A stretch of DNA of 64,000 bases from assembly GCF_014197445.1 (NCBI RefSeq), contig NZ_JACIFO010000001.1, positions 372,001 through 436,000 of the forward strand, given 5' to 3'. How positions within the stretch are numbered: the stretch's first letter is position 1; each line of letters begins with the position of its first letter. This stretch comes from Mesonia hippocampi. GTDB taxonomy: Bacteria > Bacteroidota > Bacteroidia > Flavobacteriales > Flavobacteriaceae. Positions 43,001-53,470 of this stretch are shown in pieces. The position numbers and the translations under genes were made by a program. The notes under the pieces were generated by a model. That model ran no database searches. It was given only the letters and a program-made list of their open reading frames with translations, and was not told where the DNA came from.

Positions 43001-45863
43001 CGAAGTTTTTTAAATCGTTAATGATTAGCTGAAAATCAGTCCATAAACTTGTTTCAGTTGATGACAAAGCGGAAATCGTTGAGAAAAATCCATCTCCGTC
43101 ATAATATAGGTCGGCTGTCAGCTTATTGCCAGAACGAATGAGTTGAACCGTATCTTTGTATGGAGCTTGAATGATGTAGCTTATTGTTAAGTCCTTTTCT
43201 TTAAGAATTTCGTTTAACTGACAATACGCTGAAACTCTCCAATTGTCTTTAATGAAGCCGAAATCATCTAGCGAATTATCTGCTTTCAGAATATTCAGCA
43301 GTTCTTCGCCAAATTCTTTCGGTTGTGATTTCATCAAAGAAGGCATTTTGAATTGACCTTTTTTATTGTAGTAGATTGAAATTGTGGCTGTTTCTCCAGA
43401 ATTCCCTTTTAGCTCATATAATTCCTGATAATTTGGATGATTAATGGAATCGATGGTTATTTTCTTGCTTGTTAGCTTTCCTTCGATGAATTGATGTAAT
43501 TGAAGTAGAGAGGACTTAAAATCATCATCTTTGAAACTGTATTTATTTGCTACTTCTTTATTGAGATTACTTAAATCAATAGATGCATCAGCAATATAGA
43601 ATAAGTCCTTCCCATTTGAACTTGAAGGAATTGTTGGTTTTAAATCAACTTTATAGAATGGAGAAATAGGTGTGTAATTGATAAGGCTAACTTTTGAAGT
43701 TGCTCTTATCAAACCTGTATAAATCCATTTAAAGTAGGTTTCGTTCGTTTTACCACCGCCCGTTTCTACATTAAAAAATATTTCATCCCACTTGTAGGAC
43801 ATTGATTTGTGAACCGTTAAAGCCCAACCAAATCGCATCTGAGCAGCATTTTTGAACTTGTAATAATCCGTTGCTGGCATATTGCTTAGTGCACGTTGAA
43901 TTTTGCGGGTAACTTTAGTTTTTACTCGCTTACCATCAGCCAATTTTTGCAATAAGTCTTTCAATTCTTCATCAACGTGATATTTGCCATTTTTAAAGTT
44001 GTCCAACTCTTTTTCTGCCAATTGAGCCAAAAGAATCTTGTAGGATATGATTTCTTCTTTCGAAAGTTCTCCTTTATCACTTAGTCTAAAATTTTCTAAG
44101 CTGAGAAAACTAAGTGTGTGATTTGATTTCTGTAAGTTGATGGTTACTTCACGGAAGGTTAAAGGTGTGATTAGTTTTTCAGTTTTTGTAATAGTATTTG
44201 ACACAGAAACAACTGTTCCAAATTGTCCATTGAAAATCTTTTTAGGTTCAGCAAAAGGGTCGTTTTCATCCTCAACTCTTATGTTGTTTCCAAAAATGAC
44301 TAAATCACCTTTTGTTAAGTCGTTTCCATTTTTAAGGATAGAATTCTTTATCCAGAAATTTATTTTCTGAGCATCAAAATTTGAGTAGCAAAGAATATGT
44401 GAGCTTGAGGTTGATTTCAAAGAGTTTTCAATTCCTTCTTTCAATTCATCCTTTGATAAGATTTTCAGAGAATCGGAAATCTCAAATTTTAAGTTGTTGA
44501 ACGATTGATGGCGAATGCATTTGACAGCTTTTAATCCTTCCGCAACAATAGGAGATTTCTTCTCTTTATCAACAAGCTGAAATGCTTTAGCTTCAAAGTT
44601 GTATTCATCAGTTAAATATTCAGGGTTAAGTGCGGATTCTTCTTTTTTGCCAATAGAAAGTTGAAAGCTGTCTCCAACGAAAATGATTTTTCGCTTTGAA
44701 TTTTTTAAGTCTGCAAACTCAATAAAATCCTTCAATAACTTGCCTGAGCCAAATCGCAAGTCAATAGATTGGTGGTAATTATCTGAAATTAGATGAGATT
44801 CATCCACAATGAATATTGCTTCTTCTGTGTCGTCCGACTTTTTGAGCGGAACAATTTCTAAGTCTATTTTGTCTTCGTCTTGATTTTCAGACTCTTCTTT
44901 TTCTTCAGTTGCTGAATTAGTAATGCTTCCACCGTATATGTAAGAGTAGATACTTTCAAATTCTAAGTTTGTATTCTTCAATAAATTGTTGGCTACTCGT
45001 CCAGATGATGCAAATAGTCTGGCTTCTGGAATTTGATTATTATATGCTACATCCTGTATGAAAGGAATCAAATGTGTTTTACCGCTTAATGATGTTCCTT
45101 GAAGTACAAAAAACCTTTCGTCTTCTGATTTCAAGAAAGATTCGATTTCCTGAAGAGCAGACTTTTGGTCAGGATACAGGTTTTCAAAATCTAAAGCAGT
45201 TTCATAAGTGGTGAAATCTGTAGTTTCTCCATAATTTTCTGAAAGGTCAAAAATGTCTGCCCTGAAAACATCTTTAAATACATCATAAGATTCTTTTGTT
45301 AGAGAAACTTCTTTATCAGTAATATCAATAATGTCCTTGATTTTTTCAAGGTAGTTGGATTTATCAATTATGAAGAAGTTGAGTTCTTCCTTTGGTGGAA
45401 TACTTCCAATTAATTCAATTTGCTTCTGAAAACAAACCGTTCGCACCGTGTGATAAGGGTTGAAACAGTCTGACGTTGGCAATCTGTCTAAGATTTGGTT
45501 TTCTACAACTTTTATGAATCGGTCTTTTTGGTTTTTTAGTTGAATGAACGGATTAATGGAACTACCGCCTTTAATTATCTCACCCTTCTCATTAGTCCAC
45601 TTGCCAAAGTCAAATTCAGATTTTGCGTTTTTTGGTAAAGTAATTTTTCCACCGAAATTTTTAAAGTCAATTATGCATACTGCTTTTTCAGTAATCAGTA
45701 ATGCATCAATTTGAAGTCTCTTTTCAGCTTCACATTCAGAGTTTGCGATTAGTAGTCCGTCAAGTGAATACTTGTCAAATAAGTTTTTAAGGTTTTCTGC
45801 AAACTCTCTAAAGAAAGTGTTTTCATAATTCTTGGCTGCCGTTCCTTTTCTTATTTCAAGCAT
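42990..45863 (-). CDS. NERD nuclease-like domain fused to SF1 helicase
   Basis: A 957-residue protein. The N-terminus (~20-130) is a NERD-type nuclease-related domain with QIDALLITEKAVCIIDFKNFGG, giving D53 and DFK at 66-68 as a PD-(D/E)xK site. The SF1 helicase follows: Walker A GTSLSGKT (256-263), Walker B FIVDESH (351-357), motif III FVGDSFQLS (395-403), TVHKSMSYKWDEIF (683-696) and arginine-finger motif YTGLIRATSK (715-724). An acidic insert (EEKEESENQDEDK) lies near 320. Nuclease-helicase fusions of this kind are recurrent in phage defence. With the TPR/OB partner it forms the largest cassette of array 2. It is not a known named system to me. Confidence 0.82.
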   Translation of the reverse strand: MLEIRKGTAAKNYENTFFREFAENLKNLFDKYSLDGLLIANSECEAEKRLQIDALLITEKAVCIIDFKNFGGKITLPKNAKSEFDFGKWTNEKGEIIKGGSSINPFIQLKNQKDRFIKVVENQILDRLPTSDCFNPYHTVRTVCFQKQIELIGSIPPKEELNFFIIDKSNYLEKIKDIIDITDKEVSLTKESYDVFKDVFRADIFDLSENYGETTDFTTYETALDFENLYPDQKSALQEIESFLKSEDERFFVLQGTSLSGKTHLIPFIQDVAYNNQIPEARLFASSGRVANNLLKNTNLEFESIYSYIYGGSITNSATEEKEESENQDEDKIDLEIVPLKKSDDTEEAIFIVDESHLISDNYHQSIDLRFGSGKLLKDFIEFADLKNSKRKIIFVGDSFQLSIGKKEESALNPEYLTDEYNFEAKAFQLVDKEKKSPIVAEGLKAVKCIRHQSFNNLKFEISDSLKILSKDELKEGIENSLKSTSSSHILCYSNFDAQKINFWIKNSILKNGNDLTKGDLVIFGNNIRVEDENDPFAEPKKIFNGQFGTVVSVSNTITKTEKLITPLTFREVTINLQKSNHTLSFLSLENFRLSDKGELSKEEIISYKILLAQLAEKELDNFKNGKYHVDEELKDLLQKLADGKRVKTKVTRKIQRALSNMPATDYYKFKNAAQMRFGWALTVHKSMSYKWDEIFFNVETGGGKTNETYFKWIYTGLIRATSKVSLINYTPISPFYKVDLKPTIPSSSNGKDLFYIADASIDLSNLNKEVANKYSFKDDDFKSSLLQLHQFIEGKLTSKKITIDSINHPNYQELYELKGNSGETATISIYYNKKGQFKMPSLMKSQPKEFGEELLNILKADNSLDDFGFIKDNWRVSAYCQLNEILKEKDLTISYIIQAPYKDTVQLIRSGNKLTADLYYDGDGFFSTISALSSTETSLWTDFQLIINDLKNFDGF

Positions 45864-45889
45864 ATTCTAATTTCCTTTTTGTTATTTTC

Positions 45890-45999
45890 AGTCGAGCCGT
45901 TGGCAAAAAACAGCTCTTTTGGTTTTTTCAGCGTTAGCTTTCGTGTCGGCAAAAACCAAATGTGCTGTTTGTGCGGTTGGCTTTTCTTGTATGCCGCAC
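45890..45999 (-). repeat. attC-like element, type 3, upstream copy
   Basis: In gene direction it runs from GTTGTGCGGCATACAAGAAA through AGCCAACCGCACAAACAGC and CACATTTGGTTTTTGCCG to CTGTTTTTTGCCAACGGCTC. Arms such as GCCGTTGGC and CAGCTCTTTTGG/CCAAATGTGCTG are complementary. It abuts repeat copy 6 and lies just before the helicase start codon. Confidence 0.65.
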
Positions 46000-46254
46000 A
46001 ACGCCCTGACGGATATGGCGATTTGCGTTGAAGTGAAAACTTCAAGAGCAAAGAGAGCCATTAGACGTAATTCGCTATATCCGTTTGTTGTCGAGAGTTC
46101 ACCTATGTAGGCGTCTCAAGTCAATAGCTATTAATAATTTACTACAAATATAGCGAATTACAGTCGTACTGTCAGGGCGTTGTTCGAGAATAGCTCAAGA
46201 GAAAATGTTGCCGCAGGCGACATGACTTGAGCGACCCATAGGGTATTCTCGAAC
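46000..46254 (+). repeat. Composite attC-like repeat, copy 6 (full length)
   Basis: Complete copy next to the array-2 promoter. Part B is AACGCCCTGAC...GTCAGGGCGTT (46000 to ~46181), with GACGTAATTCGCTATATCCG inside. Part A is GTTCGAGAATAGCTCAAGAG ... GGGTATTCTCGAAC (to 46254). Its right end joins AACTTC of the promoter segment. Almost the same sequence, inverted, makes copy 1 at 28667-28926. Confidence 0.88.
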
Positions 46255-46255
46255 A

Positions 46256-46301
46256 ACTTCTATATATCCTCAAATATATATAACTTTTTATGTCAAAACA
46301 A
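46256..46301 (-). promoter_or_regulatory. Head promoter of cassette array 2 (Pc-like)
   Basis: On the minus strand: TTG (46301-46299), 20-base spacer, TATATTTG (46278-46271), then AGGATATATAGAAGTT up to the first repeat. It matches the array-1 head at 27264-27309 in sequence and spacing, in opposite orientation, and fires into array 2. Confidence 0.82.
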
Positions 46302-46498
46302 TCCTTACACCTTAAATTATTTCTTTACCTACAGCTATCTATTGCTTATTCTTTATGTTCTTATACACAATAAAAACAAATACGGTTTTCTAAAAAAGTA
46401 AAAAACATTGCCTAACATTTAAAGCTTTTGTTTTATGTTAGCTAGCGCATCAAATCTATAAAAAGATAAAAACTATATACTCATATCCCACTATTTAC
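46302..46498. other. Intergenic region right of array 2
   Basis: No gene seen. A CTAACAT/ATGTTAG hairpin (46412-46418 with 46435-46441) is the only structure noticed. No 11-bp tandem repeat is present here, unlike upstream of array 1. Confidence 0.5.
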
Positions 46499-48476
<1,978 letters not shown>

Positions 48477-48573
48477 TGTCAGTTTGGCATATCTAGTGGT
48501 TTTGGTAATTAGTTTGTGAACCTCTAGATTGCGGCTTTGTTATAAAAGCCTCTTTTATTATTAAAAAATAACT

Positions 48574-50445
48574 ATGGAAGAAAAAAAGTTCGATTTAAAT
48601 TCAATTATTGGCTTTGCACTTATTGCAATCATTTTAATCTGGATGCTTTACAGCAGTAAAGACGATACCGCTCAAAATGAAGCCGATGTTAATACCCCTG
48701 CACAACAAGAGCAAATAACCGATAAAGCTCCAAAAGAATTTAATAATGCTACTGCAGCAGCAGACAAAAAGGTGCTCCCAGATTCTATTCAAAACATCTT
48801 AAATACAGAAAAATACGGTGCATTTGCTTATTCTGCAAGCTTAACTTCTGCTACAAATGAGATAACAACGATAGAAAATGATGTACTAAAGTTAAGTGTA
48901 AGTAATAAAGGAGGACAAGTTGTAGAAGCTAAACTTAAAAATTTTAAAACATACGACTCGTTACCAATTTACCTTATTAGAGATAACAACGCGGAGTTTA
49001 ACCTAAACCTTAGCACTACCGATAACAGGAAATTAGCCACAAAAGATTTATATTTTCAACCTGAAATTATCAAAAAAGGCGATCATACGGCTTTATCTAT
49101 GAAGCTAAAAGTAGCCGAAGATAAATACTTAGAGTATTATTACGAGCTAAAACCTGGCGATTATATGCTGGATTTTGCAGTACGTTCTAACGGATTAAAC
49201 CAAGTACTTAGCGGAGATGAACTACAAGCAAATTGGAAACTTAAAGCTTATAGACATGCCAAAAGTAATTCTTACGAAAATAGATATGCCGAAATTGTCT
49301 GGGAATACGAAAACGGAAAAGATAACTATACTGGGCAAGGAAGCCTAGCCGAAGAAAGCGATAAAGATGTCTCTTGGATAGCTTTTAAACAGCACTTTTT
49401 TACTTCTATCCTACTTACCGATACGCCATTTAAAAAAGCTGATTTTATTTCTAAAAATCTTATTGAAGATGAAGAAGTAGATACCACTTACCTTAAAGCT
49501 TATGAGGCTAAATTTCCTATCGCTATAAAAGGAGGAGAAATCAACCAAAATATGAATTGGTATTATGGTCCGTCAGATTATAAAACCTTAAAGCAATACG
49601 ACCGTAATTTAGACGAGATTGTCCCATTAGGATGGGGAATTTTTGGTTGGATAAACAAATACTTTATCATTCCATTTTTCGACTTTATCAGCGGATTTTT
49701 ACCTGCAGGAATTGCCATTATCTTTTTAACCATTGCTGTAAAACTTTTACTATCGCCTATCCAGTACAAGCAATATGTTTCGCAAGCTAAAATGAAGGTA
49801 TTACGTCCTGAAATTAACGAGCTTAATGAAAAGTATAAGGATAACGCTATGAAGCGTCAGCAAGAAACCATGAAACTCTACAACAAAGCGGGAGCCAATC
49901 CTATGAGTGGATGTTTACCTTCGTTAATGCAAATTCCGGTGTTTTATGCTTTATTCCACTTTTTCCCAAGTGCGTTTGATTTACGTCAGAAAAGCTTTTT
50001 ATGGGCAGAAGATTTATCTAGTTATGATACCATAGCTGAGCTTCCTTTCCATATTCCGTTGTATGGAGACCACATTAGCTTATTCCCTATTCTAGCCTCT
50101 ATTGCTATCTTCTTTTATATGATGATGACCACAGGGCAAAACATGCAACCTACACAACCAGGAATGCCTAATATGAAGTTTATTCTTTATTTATCGCCTA
50201 TCTTTATGTTGGTATTCTTTAATAACTATGCAAGTGGACTTTCTGTTTATTACCTTACCTCTAACCTTATTACCCTTGGGATTATGTTGGTAATTAAAAA
50301 CTTTATTATTGACGATAATAAAATACTGGCTAAAATTGAACAGAACAAACAAAAACCTGCCAAGAAAAAAGGAAAATTTGCGAGAAAATTCCAAGAAATC
50401 ATGGAGGAAGCTGAAAAACAACAGCGTAATAAAAACAGCAAATAA
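48574..50445 (+). CDS. yidC: Membrane protein insertase YidC
   Basis: A 623-residue YidC/Oxa1 insertase. N-terminal membrane anchor (IIGFALIAIILIWMLY), large periplasmic beta-domain (~residues 75-340, NDVLKLSVSNKGGQVVEAKLKNF), then the five-helix core (YFIIPFFDFISGFLPAGIAIIFLTIAVKLLLSPIQYKQYVSQAKMKVLRPEI, NKAGANPMSGCLPSLMQIPVFYALFHFFPSAF). The C-terminus is Lys-rich (NKQKPAKKKGKFARKFQE). It inserts and folds inner-membrane proteins with or without Sec. It lies 97 bp after pyrG, a neighbour order common in Flavobacteriia. Confidence 0.97.
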   Translation: MEEKKFDLNSIIGFALIAIILIWMLYSSKDDTAQNEADVNTPAQQEQITDKAPKEFNNATAAADKKVLPDSIQNILNTEKYGAFAYSASLTSATNEITTIENDVLKLSVSNKGGQVVEAKLKNFKTYDSLPIYLIRDNNAEFNLNLSTTDNRKLATKDLYFQPEIIKKGDHTALSMKLKVAEDKYLEYYYELKPGDYMLDFAVRSNGLNQVLSGDELQANWKLKAYRHAKSNSYENRYAEIVWEYENGKDNYTGQGSLAEESDKDVSWIAFKQHFFTSILLTDTPFKKADFISKNLIEDEEVDTTYLKAYEAKFPIAIKGGEINQNMNWYYGPSDYKTLKQYDRNLDEIVPLGWGIFGWINKYFIIPFFDFISGFLPAGIAIIFLTIAVKLLLSPIQYKQYVSQAKMKVLRPEINELNEKYKDNAMKRQQETMKLYNKAGANPMSGCLPSLMQIPVFYALFHFFPSAFDLRQKSFLWAEDLSSYDTIAELPFHIPLYGDHISLFPILASIAIFFYMMMTTGQNMQPTQPGMPNMKFILYLSPIFMLVFFNNYASGLSVYYLTSNLITLGIMLVIKNFIIDDNKILAKIEQNKQKPAKKKGKFARKFQEIMEEAEKQQRNKNSK

Positions 50446-50493
50446 TTTTGCTCAACATTAAATGCTAAACTATTGTAAGGTAGTTTTGGTCTA

Positions 50494-50538
50494 AAAAAAT
50501 AAACCCTAAGTTTTTAAAAAGCTTAGGGTTTATTTTTT
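50494..50538. terminator. Bidirectional terminator between yidC and the Crp-family gene
   Basis: AAATAAACCCTAAG pairs with CTTAGGGTTTATTT around an 11-base loop, with A- and T-runs on the outside. It serves both convergent genes. Confidence 0.88.
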
Positions 50539-50573
50539 GTATTTGATGCGATTGTTTCTTTTCTTAAATAATT

Positions 50574-51161
50574 TTACCTAAAAACTTTACGGTTTATAAT
50601 TTTAACTTCCCCATCTTGTGCTAGTTGTTTAATTGCTCGAATAACTGTTTCAACTCGTTGTCCTGTTAAATCTGCAATTTGTTGTCGTGTAAGCTCTACC
50701 TGAAAAAGTTTTTCACCTCCATATTTATTTTTCAGAAAGTCTATCAAGGTTAAAATTCGGTGTTCTGGAGAGTGTACCGATATTTCTTTTAAAATTGTAG
50801 CTTTATAATATAAACGTTTAGCTAAAATTTTAGTGAATTTTAAATTAATTTCAGGATTATGCCTTAGTAATTCAAAAAACTTTTTTTTTGAAAGTTTATA
50901 GTATGTTGTGGGTTTTACAGCAGCTGCAGAGGCGGGATATTTAAAATTAGCAAACAAAGGTGGTTCGGCAAAGCTTTCTCCATTATAAAAAAAAGCCTGA
51001 ATAAACTCCTTACCATTATCGTTTATATTAAACATTTTCACTTCACCTATTTTAATTTGAAAATAAAAATCTGCCCGTGCTTTTTCGGTTACAATATTTT
51101 CTAACGCTTTAATTTTTTCGAGGGTTGCTCCAAAATCTAGTAATATTTCTTCAGGAATCAT
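50574..51161 (-). CDS. Crp/Fnr-family transcriptional regulator
   Basis: A 195-residue regulator with a cyclic-nucleotide-binding-like barrel (FYFQIKIGEVKMFNINDNGKEFIQAFFYNGESFAEPPLFANFKYPASAAAV) and a C-terminal winged helix (VELTRQQIADLTGQRVETVIRAIKQLAQDGEVKII). No cysteine cluster for an Fe-S centre is present, so it is not a classical Fnr. It is divergent from a small membrane protein and a truncated globin, and it probably controls them through palindromes in the 78-bp spacer. Confidence 0.9.
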   Translation of the reverse strand: MIPEEILLDFGATLEKIKALENIVTEKARADFYFQIKIGEVKMFNINDNGKEFIQAFFYNGESFAEPPLFANFKYPASAAAVKPTTYYKLSKKKFFELLRHNPEINLKFTKILAKRLYYKATILKEISVHSPEHRILTLIDFLKNKYGGEKLFQVELTRQQIADLTGQRVETVIRAIKQLAQDGEVKIINRKVFR

Positions 51162-51183
51162 TTCTTTATGATTTGCCTCATAA

Positions 51184-51211
51184 AATAAGGCTTATTATAC
51201 ATGTAAATTTA
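51184..51211. promoter_or_regulatory. Palindromes in the Crp/globin divergent region
   Basis: AATAAG-G-CTTATT (51184-51196) is a perfect inverted repeat, and GTAAATTTAC follows at about 51202-51211. Either could be the operator for the Crp-family dimer between the divergent genes. Confidence 0.5.
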
Positions 51212-51239
51212 CCTTAAATTAAGTAATATTTATTTTATC

Positions 51240-51527
51240 ATGAGATATTTATCTATAAAAAAAATGCAACATGAGTTTCTAAAGGACTATTATATGTATA
51301 TTCCTTTAACTATCATCCTTAATAGCTGCGTAGGCTCTGTTGCTGCTATGGGAATTTTGGCACAGGGTACAAATTTATTATCAGCAATAGAACTTACTAT
51401 TTGCGTATCGTTATGCATGGGGTACAACGCAGCATTATTAGCTGGTCTAAATAAAAAGTTTGCTTTTTGGCTTTTAATAATCGGTATGCTTGTAAACACA
51501 TTATTAATTTTTATAACTTTACTGTAA
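51240..51527 (+). CDS. Small two- or three-helix membrane protein
   Basis: A 95-residue protein with hydrophobic segments YIPLTIILNSCVGSVAAMGILA, LLSAIELTICVSLCMGYNAALLAGL and FAFWLLIIGMLVNTLLIFITLL. The family is not recognised. It may begin at 51240 or 51264 (MQHEFLKDYY). It stops 5 bp before the globin ATG, so the two are co-transcribed. The link to globin and a Crp-family regulator suggests a role under nitrosative or low-oxygen conditions. Confidence 0.7.
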   Translation: MRYLSIKKMQHEFLKDYYMYIPLTIILNSCVGSVAAMGILAQGTNLLSAIELTICVSLCMGYNAALLAGLNKKFAFWLLIIGMLVNTLLIFITLL

Positions 51528-51532
51528 AAATA

Positions 51533-51928
51533 ATGAAAAAAAATATCGAATCTCAAGAAGATGTTACCTTACTCGTACATACTTTTTATGCTAAAGTTAG
51601 AGAAAATAAACTTCTGGGACCTGTTTTTAACAATGTTATAAAAGATTGGCCTTCACATCTAAAATTACTTGTGAGTTTTTGGGAGAGTAATCTTTTTTTT
51701 GAAAGAAAATATTTTGGTAACCCAATGCATGCGCATATAGAAGTCGATAAAAAAGTTAAAGGTATAATTAATGAACTTTATTTTGAAACTTGGTTAACCC
51801 TATGGAATGAAACCATTGATGAGCTTTTTGAAGGCGAAACGGCTGAAATTGCTAAAAACAGAGCAAAGAACATGGCGTTTTTTCTAAATAAAAATATTTT
51901 TGATGCTCGAAATCATCAACCTCAATAG
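51533..51928 (+). CDS. Group III truncated hemoglobin
   Basis: A 131-residue globin: VTLLVHTFYAKVRENKLLGPVFNNVIKDWPSHLKLLVSFWESNLFFERKYFGNPMHAHIEVDKKVKGIINELYFETWLTLWNETIDELFEGETAEIAKNRAKNMAFFL. FY in helix B, HL of helix E and the proximal-His segment NPMHAHI, with W in the FETWL block, fit trHb group III. It is likely involved in binding or detoxifying O2/NO. I set the start at ATG 51533 (MKKNIESQED); the longer frame from 51467 overlaps the previous gene. Confidence 0.87.
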   Translation: MKKNIESQEDVTLLVHTFYAKVRENKLLGPVFNNVIKDWPSHLKLLVSFWESNLFFERKYFGNPMHAHIEVDKKVKGIINELYFETWLTLWNETIDELFEGETAEIAKNRAKNMAFFLNKNIFDARNHQPQ

Positions 51929-51952
51929 GTAAAGTTACCTACTGCCAATAAT

Positions 51953-52010
51953 AAAAGCTAAGTATTTTCTACCTTAAAAATTAATCGCTGGTAAAAAACA
52001 CTTAGCTTTT
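51953..52010. terminator. Hairpin between globin and fasciclin genes
   Basis: AAAAGCTAAGT (51953-51963) pairs with ACTTAGCTTTT (52000-52010). An inner TTTTCTACC/GGTAAAAAA partial stem may extend it. It probably terminates both convergent transcripts. Confidence 0.65.
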
Positions 52011-52038
52011 GTAAGTTTTTATAAAATATGGCAGTCAA

Positions 52039-53436
52039 TTATCGCAACATAACCGTGTCTATACGGTGTAAAATACCGTTATATGCTCTTGCATTGGTTT
52101 TGATAATATTGCTGGTTCTATTCTGTAAATCTTTTAATTTATTAGCATCTTGTGTTATGTTTCCGCCTAGCATTTCTATAGTTTGCTGCTGAAAATCGGT
52201 AGCTGATAAATATAAATTTTCTGCAATATGTAAATTTAAAATATCGGTTAAGTCCTGTGTTGTAATATGCGCTAAAGTAGCATTTTCTGTAGGATACAAT
52301 TCTAACAACACACGCTCAAAAGCTTTATTGTCTGGAGCAAAAACAGTATAAGGGGGCGTATGGGTAGTATTGGCATTATCGTTAAGGAAATCAAGGTAAT
52401 TCTGAGTAGCTTGGTCTTCTCTACTTAATGCTTCATGGAAATTTACCAGTTGATTATCTGCTTCGATAAAGGTTTTTAAATAAGCAATTGGGATAAAATT
52501 ATCGGTTAAATGGATTACCCCATTTGTACAAACAATATTAGGCGTATTGATAGATGTTGTTGCGTTAAGCTTTGTTCCTAAGGTATTATTCATAAAGATA
52601 GAGAGCTGATGTTCCTCCTGTGCATCATAAGCTAAACTGCTAAAATAATCGGTTTTAAACGCATTAGAAGTTAGTTTCCCTTCCATCCATTGGTTGTTTA
52701 ATAAATTATTTAACGCAGCTTCACTAAGGTGTGAAAAATCAGTGTTTTGAAAAAAACTATTATTAGGAATAAACAGGGTGTAATTTAGGGTATTCTGTGT
52801 AAGCTTATCTTTAAACTCGGTGAAATTGCTTAAGTTTTGTAAAACCGAATAATATTCCTGAAAATTTTTATCGGCTGTTACAAACGTATATAATGTAGGT
52901 AGAGGAATTACATGATCTACGCCGTGTAATATTCCATTATCTACATCGATATCGGCTTCGGTAATTTTAGAAATTCCGTTAAAAAGCACTTCTTCATTTG
53001 TATTAATCAGCATGCTTAAGTTGGTCGTAGTACTATCGGTAATAGGAGTTGTAGCGTTTGTTTTGGTATATCCGCTTACAAAATTACTTTTAGGTACCAA
53101 ACTAGATAATAAATGGTAATTTACAAGTTGTAAAGCCGTATCATTATCCAAATCTGCTAAACTTGTTAGGTTATTTTCTTCCAAATAAGTTTCTATAGCC
53201 GTATTATTAGGCGCAAATACAGTATGTGTCCCTGCATTTCCGTCTAATGTATTTGCCATATTGGTGCGTACAAGCAGGTTGTAAAATAAGCTATATTCGG
53301 GTGTTTTTTCTAAGAAATTGGTAATAGAATTTGTCCCTTCAATAATACGTCCACCATCATCATTGCTACAACTTAACAGTAACAAAAAGATAAAGCTTAA
53401 GCTGGTAATTTTTTTGATTTTTAAAATAAAATTCAT
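52039..53436 (-). CDS. Fasciclin-domain lipoprotein
   Basis: A 465-residue lipoprotein: signal MNFILKIKKITSLSFIFLLLLSC with lipobox LLLSC. Fasciclin repeats follow: TPEYSLFYNLLVRTNMANTLDGNAGTHTVFAPNNTAIETYL...ILHGVDHVIPLP, a second FLIPNNSFF-like unit, and PYTVFAPDNKAFERVLLELYP...YNGILHRIDTVML at the end. Fasciclin domains mediate cell adhesion; in Bacteroidota they are usual outer-membrane surface lipoproteins. Confidence 0.92.
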   Translation of the reverse strand: MNFILKIKKITSLSFIFLLLLSCSNDDGGRIIEGTNSITNFLEKTPEYSLFYNLLVRTNMANTLDGNAGTHTVFAPNNTAIETYLEENNLTSLADLDNDTALQLVNYHLLSSLVPKSNFVSGYTKTNATTPITDSTTTNLSMLINTNEEVLFNGISKITEADIDVDNGILHGVDHVIPLPTLYTFVTADKNFQEYYSVLQNLSNFTEFKDKLTQNTLNYTLFIPNNSFFQNTDFSHLSEAALNNLLNNQWMEGKLTSNAFKTDYFSSLAYDAQEEHQLSIFMNNTLGTKLNATTSINTPNIVCTNGVIHLTDNFIPIAYLKTFIEADNQLVNFHEALSREDQATQNYLDFLNDNANTTHTPPYTVFAPDNKAFERVLLELYPTENATLAHITTQDLTDILNLHIAENLYLSATDFQQQTIEMLGGNITQDANKLKDLQNRTSNIIKTNARAYNGILHRIDTVMLR

Positions 53437-53470
53437 TCTTTAGAGTTTTAAACGTAAAAATACAATAGCT

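Noticed and set aside
27264-46301. A composite transposon with terminal inverted repeats
   Set aside because: The inverted segments are promoters pointing inward and there is no transposase. The enclosed DNA includes rpoD and sucC, which makes a 19-kb transposon unlikely.
51467-51532. Longer N-terminus for the truncated globin
   Set aside because: It overlaps the upstream membrane protein gene by 61 bp, and the extra residues have no globin character.
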